The notes beneath the pieces are model-generated. The model was not told where the DNA came from and ran no database searches. It saw only the letters and a list, made by a program, of their open reading frames with translations. A stretch of DNA of 64,000 nt, taken from contig NZ_PYAU01000001.1 of NCBI RefSeq assembly GCF_003014675.1, positions 3,162,001 to 3,226,000 of the forward strand, written 5' to 3'. Source of the stretch: Labedella gwakjiensis. Lineage in GTDB: Bacteria > Actinomycetota > Actinomycetes > Actinomycetales > Microbacteriaceae. A program made the position numbers and the translations under genes. This document shows, piece by piece, positions 46,753-55,521 of the stretch (positions are counted from its first letter, which is position 1; every line of letters starts with the position of its first letter).

Positions 46753-48108
46753 ATGGACAAGCAGCGGGACTTCGTGCTTCGAACGATCGAGGAACGCGGC
46801 GTCAAGTTCGTCAGGCTGTGGTTCACGGATGTCGTGGGCACGCTCAAGTCCGTCGCCATCGCTCCGGCCGAGGTCGAGGGCGCTTTCGCGGAGGGCCTCG
46901 GTTTCGACGGCTCCGCGATCGAGGGTCTGACGCGGTCCTTCGAGTCCGATCTCCTCGCGCTGCCGGACCCGTCGACGTTCCAGATCCTGCCATGGAGGGG
47001 CGAGATCGACCCCACGGCTCGCATGTTCTGCGACATCACCACGCCGGATGGTCAGCCCGCCGTCGCGGACCCCCGCAACGTTCTGAAGCGCACTCTCGCG
47101 AAGGCCGCGGAAGCGGGGTTCACGTTCTACACGCACCCCGAGATCGAGTTCTACCTGCTGAAGTCGGCCCAGTACGGGGCAGAGGGGCCAGTGCCCGTCG
47201 ATCACGCCGGCTACTTCGACAACGTGCCGGGCGGCACCGCTCACGACTTCCGCCGCCGCTCCGTGCGCATGCTCGAGGATCTCGGCATCTCGGTCGAGTT
47301 CAGCCACCACGAGGCGGGTCCCGGTCAGAACGAGATCGACCTGCGCTACGCGGACGCGTTGACGACGGCCGACAACATCATGACCTTCCGCACGGTCATC
47401 AAGGAGGTCGCGATCGAGCAGGGCGTGCACGCCACGTTCATGCCGAAGCCGCTCGCGCTCCACCCGGGCAGCGGGATGCACACCCACATGTCGCTCTTCG
47501 AGGGCGATTCGAACGCCTTCTACGAAGCGGGTGCCCAGTACCAGCTCTCGAAGGTCGGCCGCCAGTTCATCGCCGGCCTGCTCACGCACGCCCCCGAGAT
47601 CACCGCCGTGACGAACCAGTTCGTGAACTCCTACAAGCGGCTCTGGGGAGGCGTCGGCACCGGAATGGTGTCGGAGGCTCCGAGCTTCGTCTCGTGGGGG
47701 CACAACAACCGCTCCGCCCTCGTGCGCGTGCCCCTCTACAAGCCCAACAAGGGCCAGTCCGCGCGCGTCGAGTACCGCGCCATCGACTCGGCCGCGAACC
47801 CGTACCTGGCGTTCTCGCTCATGCTGGCTGCGGGCCTCAAGGGCATCGAGAAGGGCTACGAGCTCCCGCCCGAGGCGGAGGACAACGTCTGGAGCCTCAC
47901 GGACACGGAGCGTCGCGCCCTCGGCTACGACAGCCTGCCGGCGAGCCTCGACCGAGCGACGAGCCTCATGGAGCGCTCCGAGCTGGTCGCCGAGACTCTC
48001 GGCGAGCAGGTGTTCAACTACGTCCTCCTGAACAAGCGTCAGGAGTGGCAGCAGTACCGGGCCCAGGTCACGCCGTTCGAGCTCGAGACGAACCTGCAGA
48101 TCCTCTGA
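46753..48108 (+). CDS. glnA2: Glutamine synthetase, GlnA2 type
   Basis: Type I glutamine synthetase of 451 residues, starting at ATG 46753 after AGAGGAG. It has LGFDGSAIEGLTRSFESDL, the glutamate site (NEIDLRYADALTTADNIMTFR) and the ATP-site HTHMSLFEGDSNAFY. It lacks the Asn-Leu-Tyr adenylylation motif that GlnA1 carries, so it is not expected to be a GlnE target. In M. tuberculosis GlnA2 (Rv2222c) also sits beside glnE (Rv2221c). Its physiological substrate may be glutamate or another amine. Confidence 0.93.
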   Translation: MDKQRDFVLRTIEERGVKFVRLWFTDVVGTLKSVAIAPAEVEGAFAEGLGFDGSAIEGLTRSFESDLLALPDPSTFQILPWRGEIDPTARMFCDITTPDGQPAVADPRNVLKRTLAKAAEAGFTFYTHPEIEFYLLKSAQYGAEGPVPVDHAGYFDNVPGGTAHDFRRRSVRMLEDLGISVEFSHHEAGPGQNEIDLRYADALTTADNIMTFRTVIKEVAIEQGVHATFMPKPLALHPGSGMHTHMSLFEGDSNAFYEAGAQYQLSKVGRQFIAGLLTHAPEITAVTNQFVNSYKRLWGGVGTGMVSEAPSFVSWGHNNRSALVRVPLYKPNKGQSARVEYRAIDSAANPYLAFSLMLAAGLKGIEKGYELPPEAEDNVWSLTDTERRALGYDSLPASLDRATSLMERSELVAETLGEQVFNYVLLNKRQEWQQYRAQVTPFELETNLQIL

Positions 48109-48112
48109 CCCC

Positions 48113-51109
48113 GTGAGACGCGAGCTGGCCACCCTGAGCGGGCTCGCTCGGGTGGGATTCACCGCCTTGTCGGACGCCCGGGCGGCGCTCGACGAGCTCG
48201 ACTCTCTGTCGATCGTGGGAGATGTCGAGATCGTCGGCGACTTCGCCGAGGTCGCCGACCCCGATGCGGCCCTCGGCGGTCTCCTCGCGCTGGCGCGGAG
48301 TCATCCGGACGAGGTCCGCCGTGTGTGTCGCGGGGTCGAGGGGCGTCGGACGCTGCTTCAGGTGCTCGGGGCGTCTCGAGGGCTCGCCGACTTCCTCCAC
48401 CGCCATCCCGAGTGCCTCGACGCCATCGAGCAGCCGGTGCGCCGACTCCCGGAAGCCATCGAGTTGCGGACGTCGCTCCTCGAGAGCGTCGGCGCGGTCG
48501 ACGGTGTGTCCCGGGACGGAACCGAGGACGAGTGGGGCGCACTCCGCACGCGATACCGTCGCCTCCTGACCATGATCGCGGCCTTCGATCTCACGTCGAG
48601 ATCACCGGTCTCGGTGGTCGCGCGCGTCTCGGAGTGTCTCGCGGACCTCGCGGGCGCGGCACTCGACGCCTCCCTCGCGGTTGCGCGACGTATGGTCTCG
48701 AGCGAGACGCCGCGCCCCGGAGTCTTCCCTGCAGGAGAGGTGCGCTCGACCCGACTCGCCATCATCGGAATGGGGAAGGCCGGCGCGTCCGAGCTCAACT
48801 ACGTGAGCGACGTCGACGTGATCTTCGTCGGGGAACCGGATGGTGACCGGATCTCGTCAGCGCGGGCGATCGATATCTCGACCCGGCTCGCCGTCCTCAC
48901 GATGCGGGGGATCGCCGAGCCGGCGATCGAACCTCCCCTCTGGGAGGTCGACGCCAACCTCCGCCCGGAGGGCAAGGCCGGGGCCCTCGTACGCACTCTC
49001 GATTCGCACCTCGCGTACTACGACCGTTGGGCGAAGAGCTGGGAGTTCCAGGCCCTGCTGAAGGCACGGTCCCTCGCCGGCGACCGCGATCTCGGTGACG
49101 CCTATGTCGCCGCCGTGAGCCCGCGCGTGTGGAACAGCTCGTCTCGTGACGGCTTCGTCGAGTCGGTCCAGAAGATGCGTGAGCGGGTCACCGCCCACAT
49201 CCCGTCGGAGGACGTGCACCACCAGCTCAAACTCGGGCCCGGAGGGCTCCGCGACATCGAGTTCACGGTGCAGCTGCTCCAGCTCGTCCACGGGTCGAAC
49301 GACGAGGGCGTCCGCCAGCGTGGCACGTTGGCTGCTCTCGAGGCGCTCGCCTCCCACGGCTACATCGGGCGGACCGAAGCAGCCGACTTCGCCGAGGACT
49401 ACCGGGTCCTGCGCGTGCTCGAGCATCGTCTGCAACTCACGCGGCTGCGCCGCACCCATCTCATGCCTCGCGACGACGACGCCCTCCGGGCGCTCGCTCG
49501 CGGCTCGCGGTTGGCGTCGACGGCTGGCGAGCTCATCGTCCTGTGGGAGCGCACGAAGCACAGTGTGCGGTCTCTCCATGAGCGGCTGTTCTATCGTCCG
49601 CTCCTCACAGCCGTCGCTGCCCTTCCTGACGACGAGTTCGTCCTCACTCCCGCACAGGCCGGAGCGCGGCTCGCCGCCATCGGTTTCCACGATCCCGCCG
49701 GTGCCTTTGCACACATCGCCGCCCTCACATCCGGCGTCTCACGGAAGGCGACCATCCAACGACTCCTCCTCCCGGTTCTGCTGCGGTGGTTCGCCGAGGG
49801 GGCAGACCCCGACTACGGTCTCCTCACGTTCCGCCGCGTGAGCGAATCCCTCGGCGATTCACACTGGTTCCTGCGGATGCTGCGGGACTCCTCCGGTGCC
49901 GCCGAGAGGTTGACGCGGGTACTCTCGGGCTCGCGCTACATCGGCGAGCTGATGGACCGCTTCCCCGAAGCCGCCGCGTGGCTCGGCGACGACGGAGAGC
50001 TCCGCGCGAAGCCGCGCGCGGTGCTCGACGAGGAGATGCACGCGATCCTCTCGCGGCACGAGGACCTCACGAAGGCGGCAGCGTCGATCCGTCGGGTCCG
50101 GAGACGAGAGATCCTGCGTCTGGCGATGTCGTCGGTGCTCGGCATCAACAGTCTGCGCGACATCTCGGACGCACTCACCGATGTGACGACGGCGACGCTG
50201 AGCGGCATGCTGGGCGCACTCCGCGACGCCGCTGTCGACGACCCGCCCTTCGAGTTCGCGATCATCGGTATGGGGCGGTACGGGGGCCGCGAGCTCGGAT
50301 TCGGCTCGGACACGGACGTCATCTACGTGTTCCGACCGACGGGGGAGCGCGCCGACGAGGTGCCGCGCGCGGCCACGCGGCTCGTGCATGAGCTCGCCCG
50401 CCTGACCGACGACAGCCGGCTTCCCCTCGACCTCGACATCGGGCTGCGGCCCGAGGGGAAGAACGGGCCCGTCACACGGTCGCTCGACAGCTACAGGGCC
50501 TACTACGAGCGCTGGTCGCTCACATGGGAGGCCCAAGCGCTCCTCCGTGCGCGCCCGGTGGTCGGAGACGCGGCGCTCCTGGACGACTTCGGCGCCCTCG
50601 CCGACTCCGTGCGCTATCGCAAGGACGTGAGCGACGCCGACGTGCGCGAGGTGAAGCGCATCAAGGCCCGGGTGGAGAGTGAACGGCTTCCGCAGGGAGC
50701 CGACCCCGCCCGCCATGTCAAGCTCGGTCGCGGCTCGCTCAGCGACGTCGAGTGGCTCGTCCAGTTGATCCAGCTGGAACACGCCGCCGAGATCCCGGCG
50801 TTGCGGACCACGTCGACGAGGGAGGCCCTCGCCGTCGCCCGCGACGAGGGGCTCGTCGAGCCGGAGGACGCCGAGCTCCTCGATGCGGCCTGGGTGTTCT
50901 CCTCCCGGGTGCGGTCGGCCATGACGCTGTGGCTCAACCGCACGACCGACGTGCTTCCGTCCGACAGACGCGGCCTGGACGGGATCGCGCGCATCCTCGA
51001 GTACCCGCCCGGCTCTGCGAGCGATCTCGAGGAGGACTACCTCGCCGTCACGAGACGGTCCCGCGCTGTCTTCGAGCGCCTCTTCTACGGGATACCCGAC
51101 ACGGACTGA
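48113..51109 (+). CDS. glnE: Glutamine-synthetase adenylyltransferase/deadenylylase GlnE
   Basis: Bifunctional enzyme that adenylylates and deadenylylates glutamine synthetase in response to nitrogen status. It has 998 residues and starts at GTG 48113, four bases after glnA2. It carries two nucleotidyltransferase domains: MGKAGASELNYVSDVDVIFV near 225 (deadenylylase half) and MGRYGGRELGFGSDTDVIYVF near 725 (adenylylase half), each followed by a helical regulatory region. Its expected substrate is GlnA1 (Tyr402) encoded at 57007-58431. Confidence 0.96.
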   Translation: MRRELATLSGLARVGFTALSDARAALDELDSLSIVGDVEIVGDFAEVADPDAALGGLLALARSHPDEVRRVCRGVEGRRTLLQVLGASRGLADFLHRHPECLDAIEQPVRRLPEAIELRTSLLESVGAVDGVSRDGTEDEWGALRTRYRRLLTMIAAFDLTSRSPVSVVARVSECLADLAGAALDASLAVARRMVSSETPRPGVFPAGEVRSTRLAIIGMGKAGASELNYVSDVDVIFVGEPDGDRISSARAIDISTRLAVLTMRGIAEPAIEPPLWEVDANLRPEGKAGALVRTLDSHLAYYDRWAKSWEFQALLKARSLAGDRDLGDAYVAAVSPRVWNSSSRDGFVESVQKMRERVTAHIPSEDVHHQLKLGPGGLRDIEFTVQLLQLVHGSNDEGVRQRGTLAALEALASHGYIGRTEAADFAEDYRVLRVLEHRLQLTRLRRTHLMPRDDDALRALARGSRLASTAGELIVLWERTKHSVRSLHERLFYRPLLTAVAALPDDEFVLTPAQAGARLAAIGFHDPAGAFAHIAALTSGVSRKATIQRLLLPVLLRWFAEGADPDYGLLTFRRVSESLGDSHWFLRMLRDSSGAAERLTRVLSGSRYIGELMDRFPEAAAWLGDDGELRAKPRAVLDEEMHAILSRHEDLTKAAASIRRVRRREILRLAMSSVLGINSLRDISDALTDVTTATLSGMLGALRDAAVDDPPFEFAIIGMGRYGGRELGFGSDTDVIYVFRPTGERADEVPRAATRLVHELARLTDDSRLPLDLDIGLRPEGKNGPVTRSLDSYRAYYERWSLTWEAQALLRARPVVGDAALLDDFGALADSVRYRKDVSDADVREVKRIKARVESERLPQGADPARHVKLGRGSLSDVEWLVQLIQLEHAAEIPALRTTSTREALAVARDEGLVEPEDAELLDAAWVFSSRVRSAMTLWLNRTTDVLPSDRRGLDGIARILEYPPGSASDLEEDYLAVTRRSRAVFERLFYGIPDTD

Positions 51110-51126
51110 CGGTCAGGACGTCCGTG

Positions 51127-51149
51127 CCGGGTCGATTCGGATCACCCGG
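51127..51149. terminator. Hairpin between glnE and the peroxidase remnant
   Basis: CCGGGT (51127-51132) pairs with ACCCGG (51144-51149), and GAT (51134-51136) with ATC (51141-51143), around TCGG with one bulged base. It lies 17 bases beyond the glnE stop and covers the stop of the convergent peroxidase remnant. Confidence 0.5.
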
Positions 51150-51759
51150 GGAGGTTCGTCTCCTCGAGGCCGTGGCCGGACATCGCGATGAGATCGGGCA
51201 CCGTGAAGTCGTGCTCGACGACCGATGGAAGAAACGGTCTCCATGTCGGCTGATTGCGGAGGTACGACGACGCGTCCTGTTGGAGGAGGCCGATGAACAC
51301 CTCCGCGACGATGCGTCCGCCCACGGGGCCGAGGTGGCGGCCTCCGTCGCCGAGCACACTGGCCTCCTTGAGGATGTAGTACCACAGGGGAGCCGCGCCA
51401 CCGTCCGGCAGACCCAGGTCGTCATCGCTCAGGACGGGTGCTCCCATGTGTGCCGCGACCACTTGGCCTGCGGGCAGAAGGAGTCGCGCGCCCCTGGTCA
51501 GATTGCGGTCGATCAGGGACGGCCGATTGCCGGCGATCTCGGGAGGAAGCGCAGCGAGGACGGCAGATCGTCCTCGTCGTCGTGATGCCCGATGAGCATG
51601 AGCCGACGCTGCGCCGGCGATCAGTTGTTCAGTCGTCCGGGGGGCGCGGATCTGCGGTGTTCCGACGGCCCCCTCTTCTTTCGTCTTCATCGAGGATCTC
51701 CAGGATTGCGCGCCGATCACCCTGCGGGGTCGGCGGAAGAACCCCTCCGAGAGGGGCAC
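51142..51759 (-). pseudogene. C-terminal remnant of a heme (animal-type) peroxidase
   Basis: Open frame of 205 codons from GTG 51759. Residues from about 75 onward carry the C-terminal signature of bacterial heme-peroxidase-family proteins: SLIDRNLTRGARLLLPAGQVVAAHMG, then PLWYYILKEASV and LGPVGGRIVAEVFIGLLQQDASSYL. The family is normally several hundred residues longer, and the N-terminal peroxidase core with the heme ligands is absent. The first 70 residues are basic and unrelated. I therefore call it a truncated remnant, although a start site with an AAGGGG ribosome site makes expression of the fragment possible. Confidence 0.6.
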
Positions 51760-51771
51760 GATGAGCCCCTT
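51753..51771 (-). promoter_or_regulatory. Ribosome-site-masking hairpin at the peroxidase-remnant start
   Basis: On the minus strand AGGGGC (51771-51766) contains the ribosome site and pairs with GCCCCT (51758-51753), with the GTG start in the seven-base loop. If transcribed it would hide the start from ribosomes. Confidence 0.35.
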
Positions 51772-52420
51772 CTGACAGGGGCGGCGAGGGGCCTCGAAGA
51801 CCAGCGGAGCGGAGAGAGGGAGGCGGCTCGACGGTGGGATCGCTGAGATGATAGCAATGCCCTCACTTTCCCGTCAACAGTCGATCTCGGCGTCCGTCAG
51901 CTCCCCGAGAGTGGCTCCTCGGACGGTCGGGTATCGCGCCCAGGACTCTCCGTCCGCGACACGCGGGTTTCCGGCAGGTTGCGCGTTCATTCCGCCCGCG
52001 TGAATTTCGTTGGTCGTCGGGGCCTCTCGTGGAGTATCGACGGGGAGCCCTCTGGGATGGTGTTTGCGTGACGCATTGATCATTTCCCTGGTCAGAGCGA
52101 TAATTCCTCATCTTTTCCGGCGACGGACCTCCGTTTGTCGATTCCAGGGTCGATCAGGCTTTTCGATCGATTCCGGCTATCCGAGTCGATGGAATCGCCG
52201 TCTTCCCCGACCGGGGAGCCCGTCACGATCGCGCCGTCGCCGGGATCCGACCGTCCGACGGCTGGTCGTGAATCGATCGATATCGTCCCGGCGCGTGTCC
52301 CCCATTCGGCCGGGTTGTGACCTCCGAAAGCGGGGTGTTAGACATCAGCCACCCGAGTCGCACACTTCCTCACCGTCGCGGAACCCACCCCATTCCCCTC
52401 GTCGAGATGTGGAGTCGTTC
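51760..52420. other. 660-base intergenic region without a firm gene
   Basis: Between the peroxidase remnant and the polysaccharide operon. It includes a 38- to 69-codon minus-strand frame ending ARYPTVRGATLGELTDAEIDC (stop near 51874), whose coding status is uncertain, and a plus-strand promoter-like site at 52065-52104. Base composition is lower in GC than in the flanks. A 61-codon plus-strand frame (52135-52320) shows no similarity that I recognise. Confidence 0.6.
52065..52104 (+). promoter_or_regulatory. Promoter of the polysaccharide operon with an overlapping palindrome
   Basis: TTGATC (52076-52081) and GATAAT (52099-52104) are spaced by exactly 17 bases, the best sigma-70-like promoter in the window. 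Just upstream, TGCGT and ACGCA flank one base (52065-52075), giving an 11-base palindrome that touches the -35. The predicted leader to the GT2 start is about 310 bases. Confidence 0.6.
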
Positions 52421-53956
52421 GTGTTCATCGTCATCCTGCAATTGAGGCACATGCTCGGAGGTCACCCCGAGCTCTACATGTTCGTCGTGTACTCAGCCTT
52501 CATCTGGGCCCTCTGGCTCGTGAAGGTAGTGCTCTCGTCCCGGTATCGCCCGTACACCGGGTCGTTCACCGGCACGACGAGCGTGGTGGTCCCCGTGGTG
52601 GATGAGCCGCTCGACCTCTTCCGCGAGGTGCTCGACCGCATGGTCGAGCAGCGCCCTGGTGAGATCATCGTCGTGATCAACGGGGCGCCCAACGTCGGCC
52701 TCGTCGAGGTCTGCGAGGAGTTCGCGCCCCTCGTCCGGTGGGTGCACACCCCCATCCCCGGGAAGCGGAACGCGGTCCGTGTCGGCACGGAACTGTCGTC
52801 CGGAGAGATCGTCGTCCTCGTCGATTCCGACACCATCTGGACCGACGGTACGCTCGCCGAACTCGTCAAGCCGTTCGCCGAATCGCGAGTGGGCGGCGTC
52901 ACGACGCGGCAGCGCATCCTCGAACCGACGCGCAGCTGGATCACACGCTGGGCCGACTGGCTCGAGAACTCACGGGCCCTCTACGCCATGCCGGCGCAGA
53001 GCGTGCTCGGCCAGGTCGGATGCCTTCCGGGACGCACGATCGCCTTCCGTCGATCGATCCTCGTCCGTGTCATGGACCGTTTCATGACGGAGAGATTCAT
53101 GGGGGTGTTCCTCGAGGTGTCGGATGACAGGACGCTGACCAACCTCACGCTCAAGGAGGGGTACAGCACGGTGTACCAGTACACGAGCCTCGTCTACACG
53201 GACGCGCCGCTTCAGGTGAAGAAGCTCTTCAAGCAACAGCTGCGCTGGGCCAGGGGGAGCCAGTACAACACGTTGAGGATGTTCCCGTGGATGGCCGTGC
53301 ACGCGCCGGTGCTCTGCTTCTTCTTCGTGATGGACATCGTGCTGCCGTTCCTCCTGGCCGGCGTGATCCTGGGGTGGGCGTACCGGGCGCTCACGGGCCA
53401 GGGTCAGGACCTCTACGAGGGATTCCTCGCCGAATTCGGCTTCGGTACCGGGCTGCTCTATGTTCTCGGGCTCATGGTCGCCTCGACCGTCGTGAGCATG
53501 GCCATCCGGCAGATGCGCCACCTGTCGGAGAAGCCGACGGACTTCTTCCGCCTCCCTGTCTTCATCATCGTGTCGACCTTCTTCCTCATGCCGATCCGCA
53601 TCATCGGCTTCTTCCGAATGGCGCACGCGAGCGGCTGGGGGACACGCAGCGGAGCCTACGGCGGGGCGGTCGACGACCCCGACCCCGTGGAGCTCGCGAG
53701 TTCGCCGGCAGCTGTGATCGACGATGCGTCGCGCGCGGACGCCCGGATGGTGTCGGAGGCCCCGGGAACCGGAGGCGAATCGACCGAGGCGCGATCCACG
53801 ACCGCCATCGCGATTCTCGAGCGTCCCGCGACGAACGCCGTCGCACGGCGTCGGCGGCCCGTGCGCGCGAACCGAAAGCGTCCCAACCTCTATGCCGGAA
53901 TCCCGTACCTCATCGGCGCCGTCGTCTTCTCGATCCAGGTCGTGTTCATTGTCTAG
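52421..53956 (+). CDS. Processive family 2 glycosyltransferase (polysaccharide synthase)
   Basis: Membrane synthase of 511 residues. GTG 52421 is preferred because GGAG (52411-52414) precedes it; GTG 52409 is an alternative. The first membrane segment is at about 21-38. The GT2 core has VVVPVVDEP, DSD at 135-137, SDDR at 234-237 and the processive signature QQLRW at 272-276. Four or more membrane segments follow (about 296-320, 343-360 and 380-397). A Ser/Thr/Ala-rich linker (420-485) leads to a last membrane segment. The motifs are those of hyaluronan, cellulose and NodC-type synthases, which polymerise and export in one step. The product is unknown; with the ugd gene downstream a glucuronic-acid polymer is a plausible inference. 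Confidence 0.9.
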   Translation: MFIVILQLRHMLGGHPELYMFVVYSAFIWALWLVKVVLSSRYRPYTGSFTGTTSVVVPVVDEPLDLFREVLDRMVEQRPGEIIVVINGAPNVGLVEVCEEFAPLVRWVHTPIPGKRNAVRVGTELSSGEIVVLVDSDTIWTDGTLAELVKPFAESRVGGVTTRQRILEPTRSWITRWADWLENSRALYAMPAQSVLGQVGCLPGRTIAFRRSILVRVMDRFMTERFMGVFLEVSDDRTLTNLTLKEGYSTVYQYTSLVYTDAPLQVKKLFKQQLRWARGSQYNTLRMFPWMAVHAPVLCFFFVMDIVLPFLLAGVILGWAYRALTGQGQDLYEGFLAEFGFGTGLLYVLGLMVASTVVSMAIRQMRHLSEKPTDFFRLPVFIIVSTFFLMPIRIIGFFRMAHASGWGTRSGAYGGAVDDPDPVELASSPAAVIDDASRADARMVSEAPGTGGESTEARSTTAIAILERPATNAVARRRRPVRANRKRPNLYAGIPYLIGAVVFSIQVVFIV

Positions 53957-55445
53957 CGCGACGGCACCCCACTGGTGGGCTCCGACGCGATCCGCGGCCC
54001 GCCGGACCACGGTGGCATCGATCGCGTTCGTCACCGCTCTCTCGATCATGACCTACGTCGTGTGGATGTCGCCTGGTGGGAAGAGCACGGTGCAAGCGAT
54101 CCAGGAGGCGCTGTCGCCGACACACCTGCAGATGGAGAACGCCCAGCTCACTGCGACGGTCTCCGGGCTCGAGAAGAAGGTCGCCGACCTCGAGTCCACC
54201 GTCGCGTCGCAAGCGGACCGGGTGGATGCCCTCCTCGCCGAACAGCTCGAGCAGCAGGCGTCATACACCGCTCAGCTCGCCGAGGCGCAGCAGCAGCTCG
54301 TCGACGTGCAGACCCAGCTCGATCAAGCCAACGTTGCTCTCGACGCCGCGCGTTCATCGGGCTCCTCCGGGGGATCGGGTCAGGGCTCGGGCGGCTCCGT
54401 CACGCCGGCCCCGACAGAGCCGGGTGACGGGAACGGCTCAGAAGAGCCGACCCTCACTGCACCGTCGCTCTCGTCCATCCTCGACCCCGACTACCGATAC
54501 GTCGGGATGTACACGGAGCAGGCGCCGTTCAACTGGGCGACGTTCGACAGCACGGCAACGAAGATCGGCGCGTCGCCGAACCTCGTCGGATACTTCGGCG
54601 GCTGGGACGAGGACTTCCGGGCGAATGCTGTGACGAGGGCCTGGGAGCAGGAGCGTGTACCGATGCTCACATGGGAGTCGCGCCCCATCGACTCGAAGAA
54701 CGACGTCATCGACGAACCGGAGTACTCCCTTCCCGTCATCATCGAGGGCGGCTTCGACGACTACCTGCGGCAGTACGCCCGCGACATCGTGGCGACTGGT
54801 CTTCCGCTCGTGATCCGCCTCGACCACGAGATGAACGGGGTCTGGTACCCGTGGAACGAGGTGACGTCGAAAGGGGCGTCCATCAACGGCAACAGCCGTG
54901 GCGACTACGTGAAGATGTGGCGGCACGTCCACGACATCTTCGAGGAGGAGGGGGCGAACGAGTACGTCGGCTGGCTCTGGGCGCCCAACATCGTGAACAA
55001 CCTCCCGTCACTCCAGAAGGATCCGGCGTTCCTCGAGAGTCTTTACCCGGGCGACGAGTACGTCGACTGGGTCGGCCTGTCCGGCTACCTGCGGCCGGCG
55101 TACAAGCCGGGTCAGGAGTTCACGTTCGAGTACACCTTCGGCGAGAGCCTCGATCAGGTGAGGGCTCTCAGCGACAAACCGATCCTGCTCGCCGAGGTCG
55201 GCGCCTCAGAGACGGGTGGCCACAAACCCACGTGGGTGAAGAGCTTCTTCGAAGCGTTCACCGACGAGGCCAACTCGGACGTGATCGGGTTCGCCTGGTT
55301 CAACCTCGCGGTCACGACCTACGTGGAAGGGGAGAGGACCACGAACGACTGGCGAATCGACTCGAGGGCCGACTCGCTCCTCGCCTTCACCACGGGACTG
55401 TCCGATCCACTCGCGGACTTCCGACTCGTACCCACGGGGGAGTGA
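53949..55445 (+). CDS. Membrane-anchored GH26-type glycoside hydrolase with coiled coil
   Basis: Protein of 498 residues from TTG 53949, which overlaps the end of the synthase gene by eight bases. An N-terminal membrane anchor (about 22-40) is followed by a coiled coil (60-135), a Gly/Ser/Pro linker (136-175) and a family 26 (beta-mannanase-like) catalytic domain (about 180-490). The acid/base is Glu294 in LDHEMNG, the nucleophile Glu416 in LLAEVGASE, and GWLWAPN lies between them. GH26 enzymes cut beta-1,4-mannan and beta-1,3-xylan or related glycans. Translational coupling to the synthase suggests it trims or releases the polymer made there; that role is inferred. Confidence 0.88.
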   Translation: MSSATAPHWWAPTRSAARRTTVASIAFVTALSIMTYVVWMSPGGKSTVQAIQEALSPTHLQMENAQLTATVSGLEKKVADLESTVASQADRVDALLAEQLEQQASYTAQLAEAQQQLVDVQTQLDQANVALDAARSSGSSGGSGQGSGGSVTPAPTEPGDGNGSEEPTLTAPSLSSILDPDYRYVGMYTEQAPFNWATFDSTATKIGASPNLVGYFGGWDEDFRANAVTRAWEQERVPMLTWESRPIDSKNDVIDEPEYSLPVIIEGGFDDYLRQYARDIVATGLPLVIRLDHEMNGVWYPWNEVTSKGASINGNSRGDYVKMWRHVHDIFEEEGANEYVGWLWAPNIVNNLPSLQKDPAFLESLYPGDEYVDWVGLSGYLRPAYKPGQEFTFEYTFGESLDQVRALSDKPILLAEVGASETGGHKPTWVKSFFEAFTDEANSDVIGFAWFNLAVTTYVEGERTTNDWRIDSRADSLLAFTTGLSDPLADFRLVPTGE

Positions 55446-55521
55446 CGATGAACACGCCTCACTCGATCCCTGTCGCCACCCCACTCCGTGCCGGAGGACC
55501 CACATCACACTGGAGGACAAC

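Noticed and set aside
46258-48162. 634-codon minus-strand frame opposite glnA2
   Set aside because: Antisense shadow of a conserved glutamine synthetase.
52135-52320. 61-codon plus-strand frame from a TTG
   Set aside because: No ribosome site, no recognisable similarity and a random-looking composition.
52105-52420. Cyclic di-GMP or other known riboswitch in the polysaccharide leader
   Set aside because: I looked for the conserved core sequences of common riboswitches and saw none, though a new element cannot be excluded.
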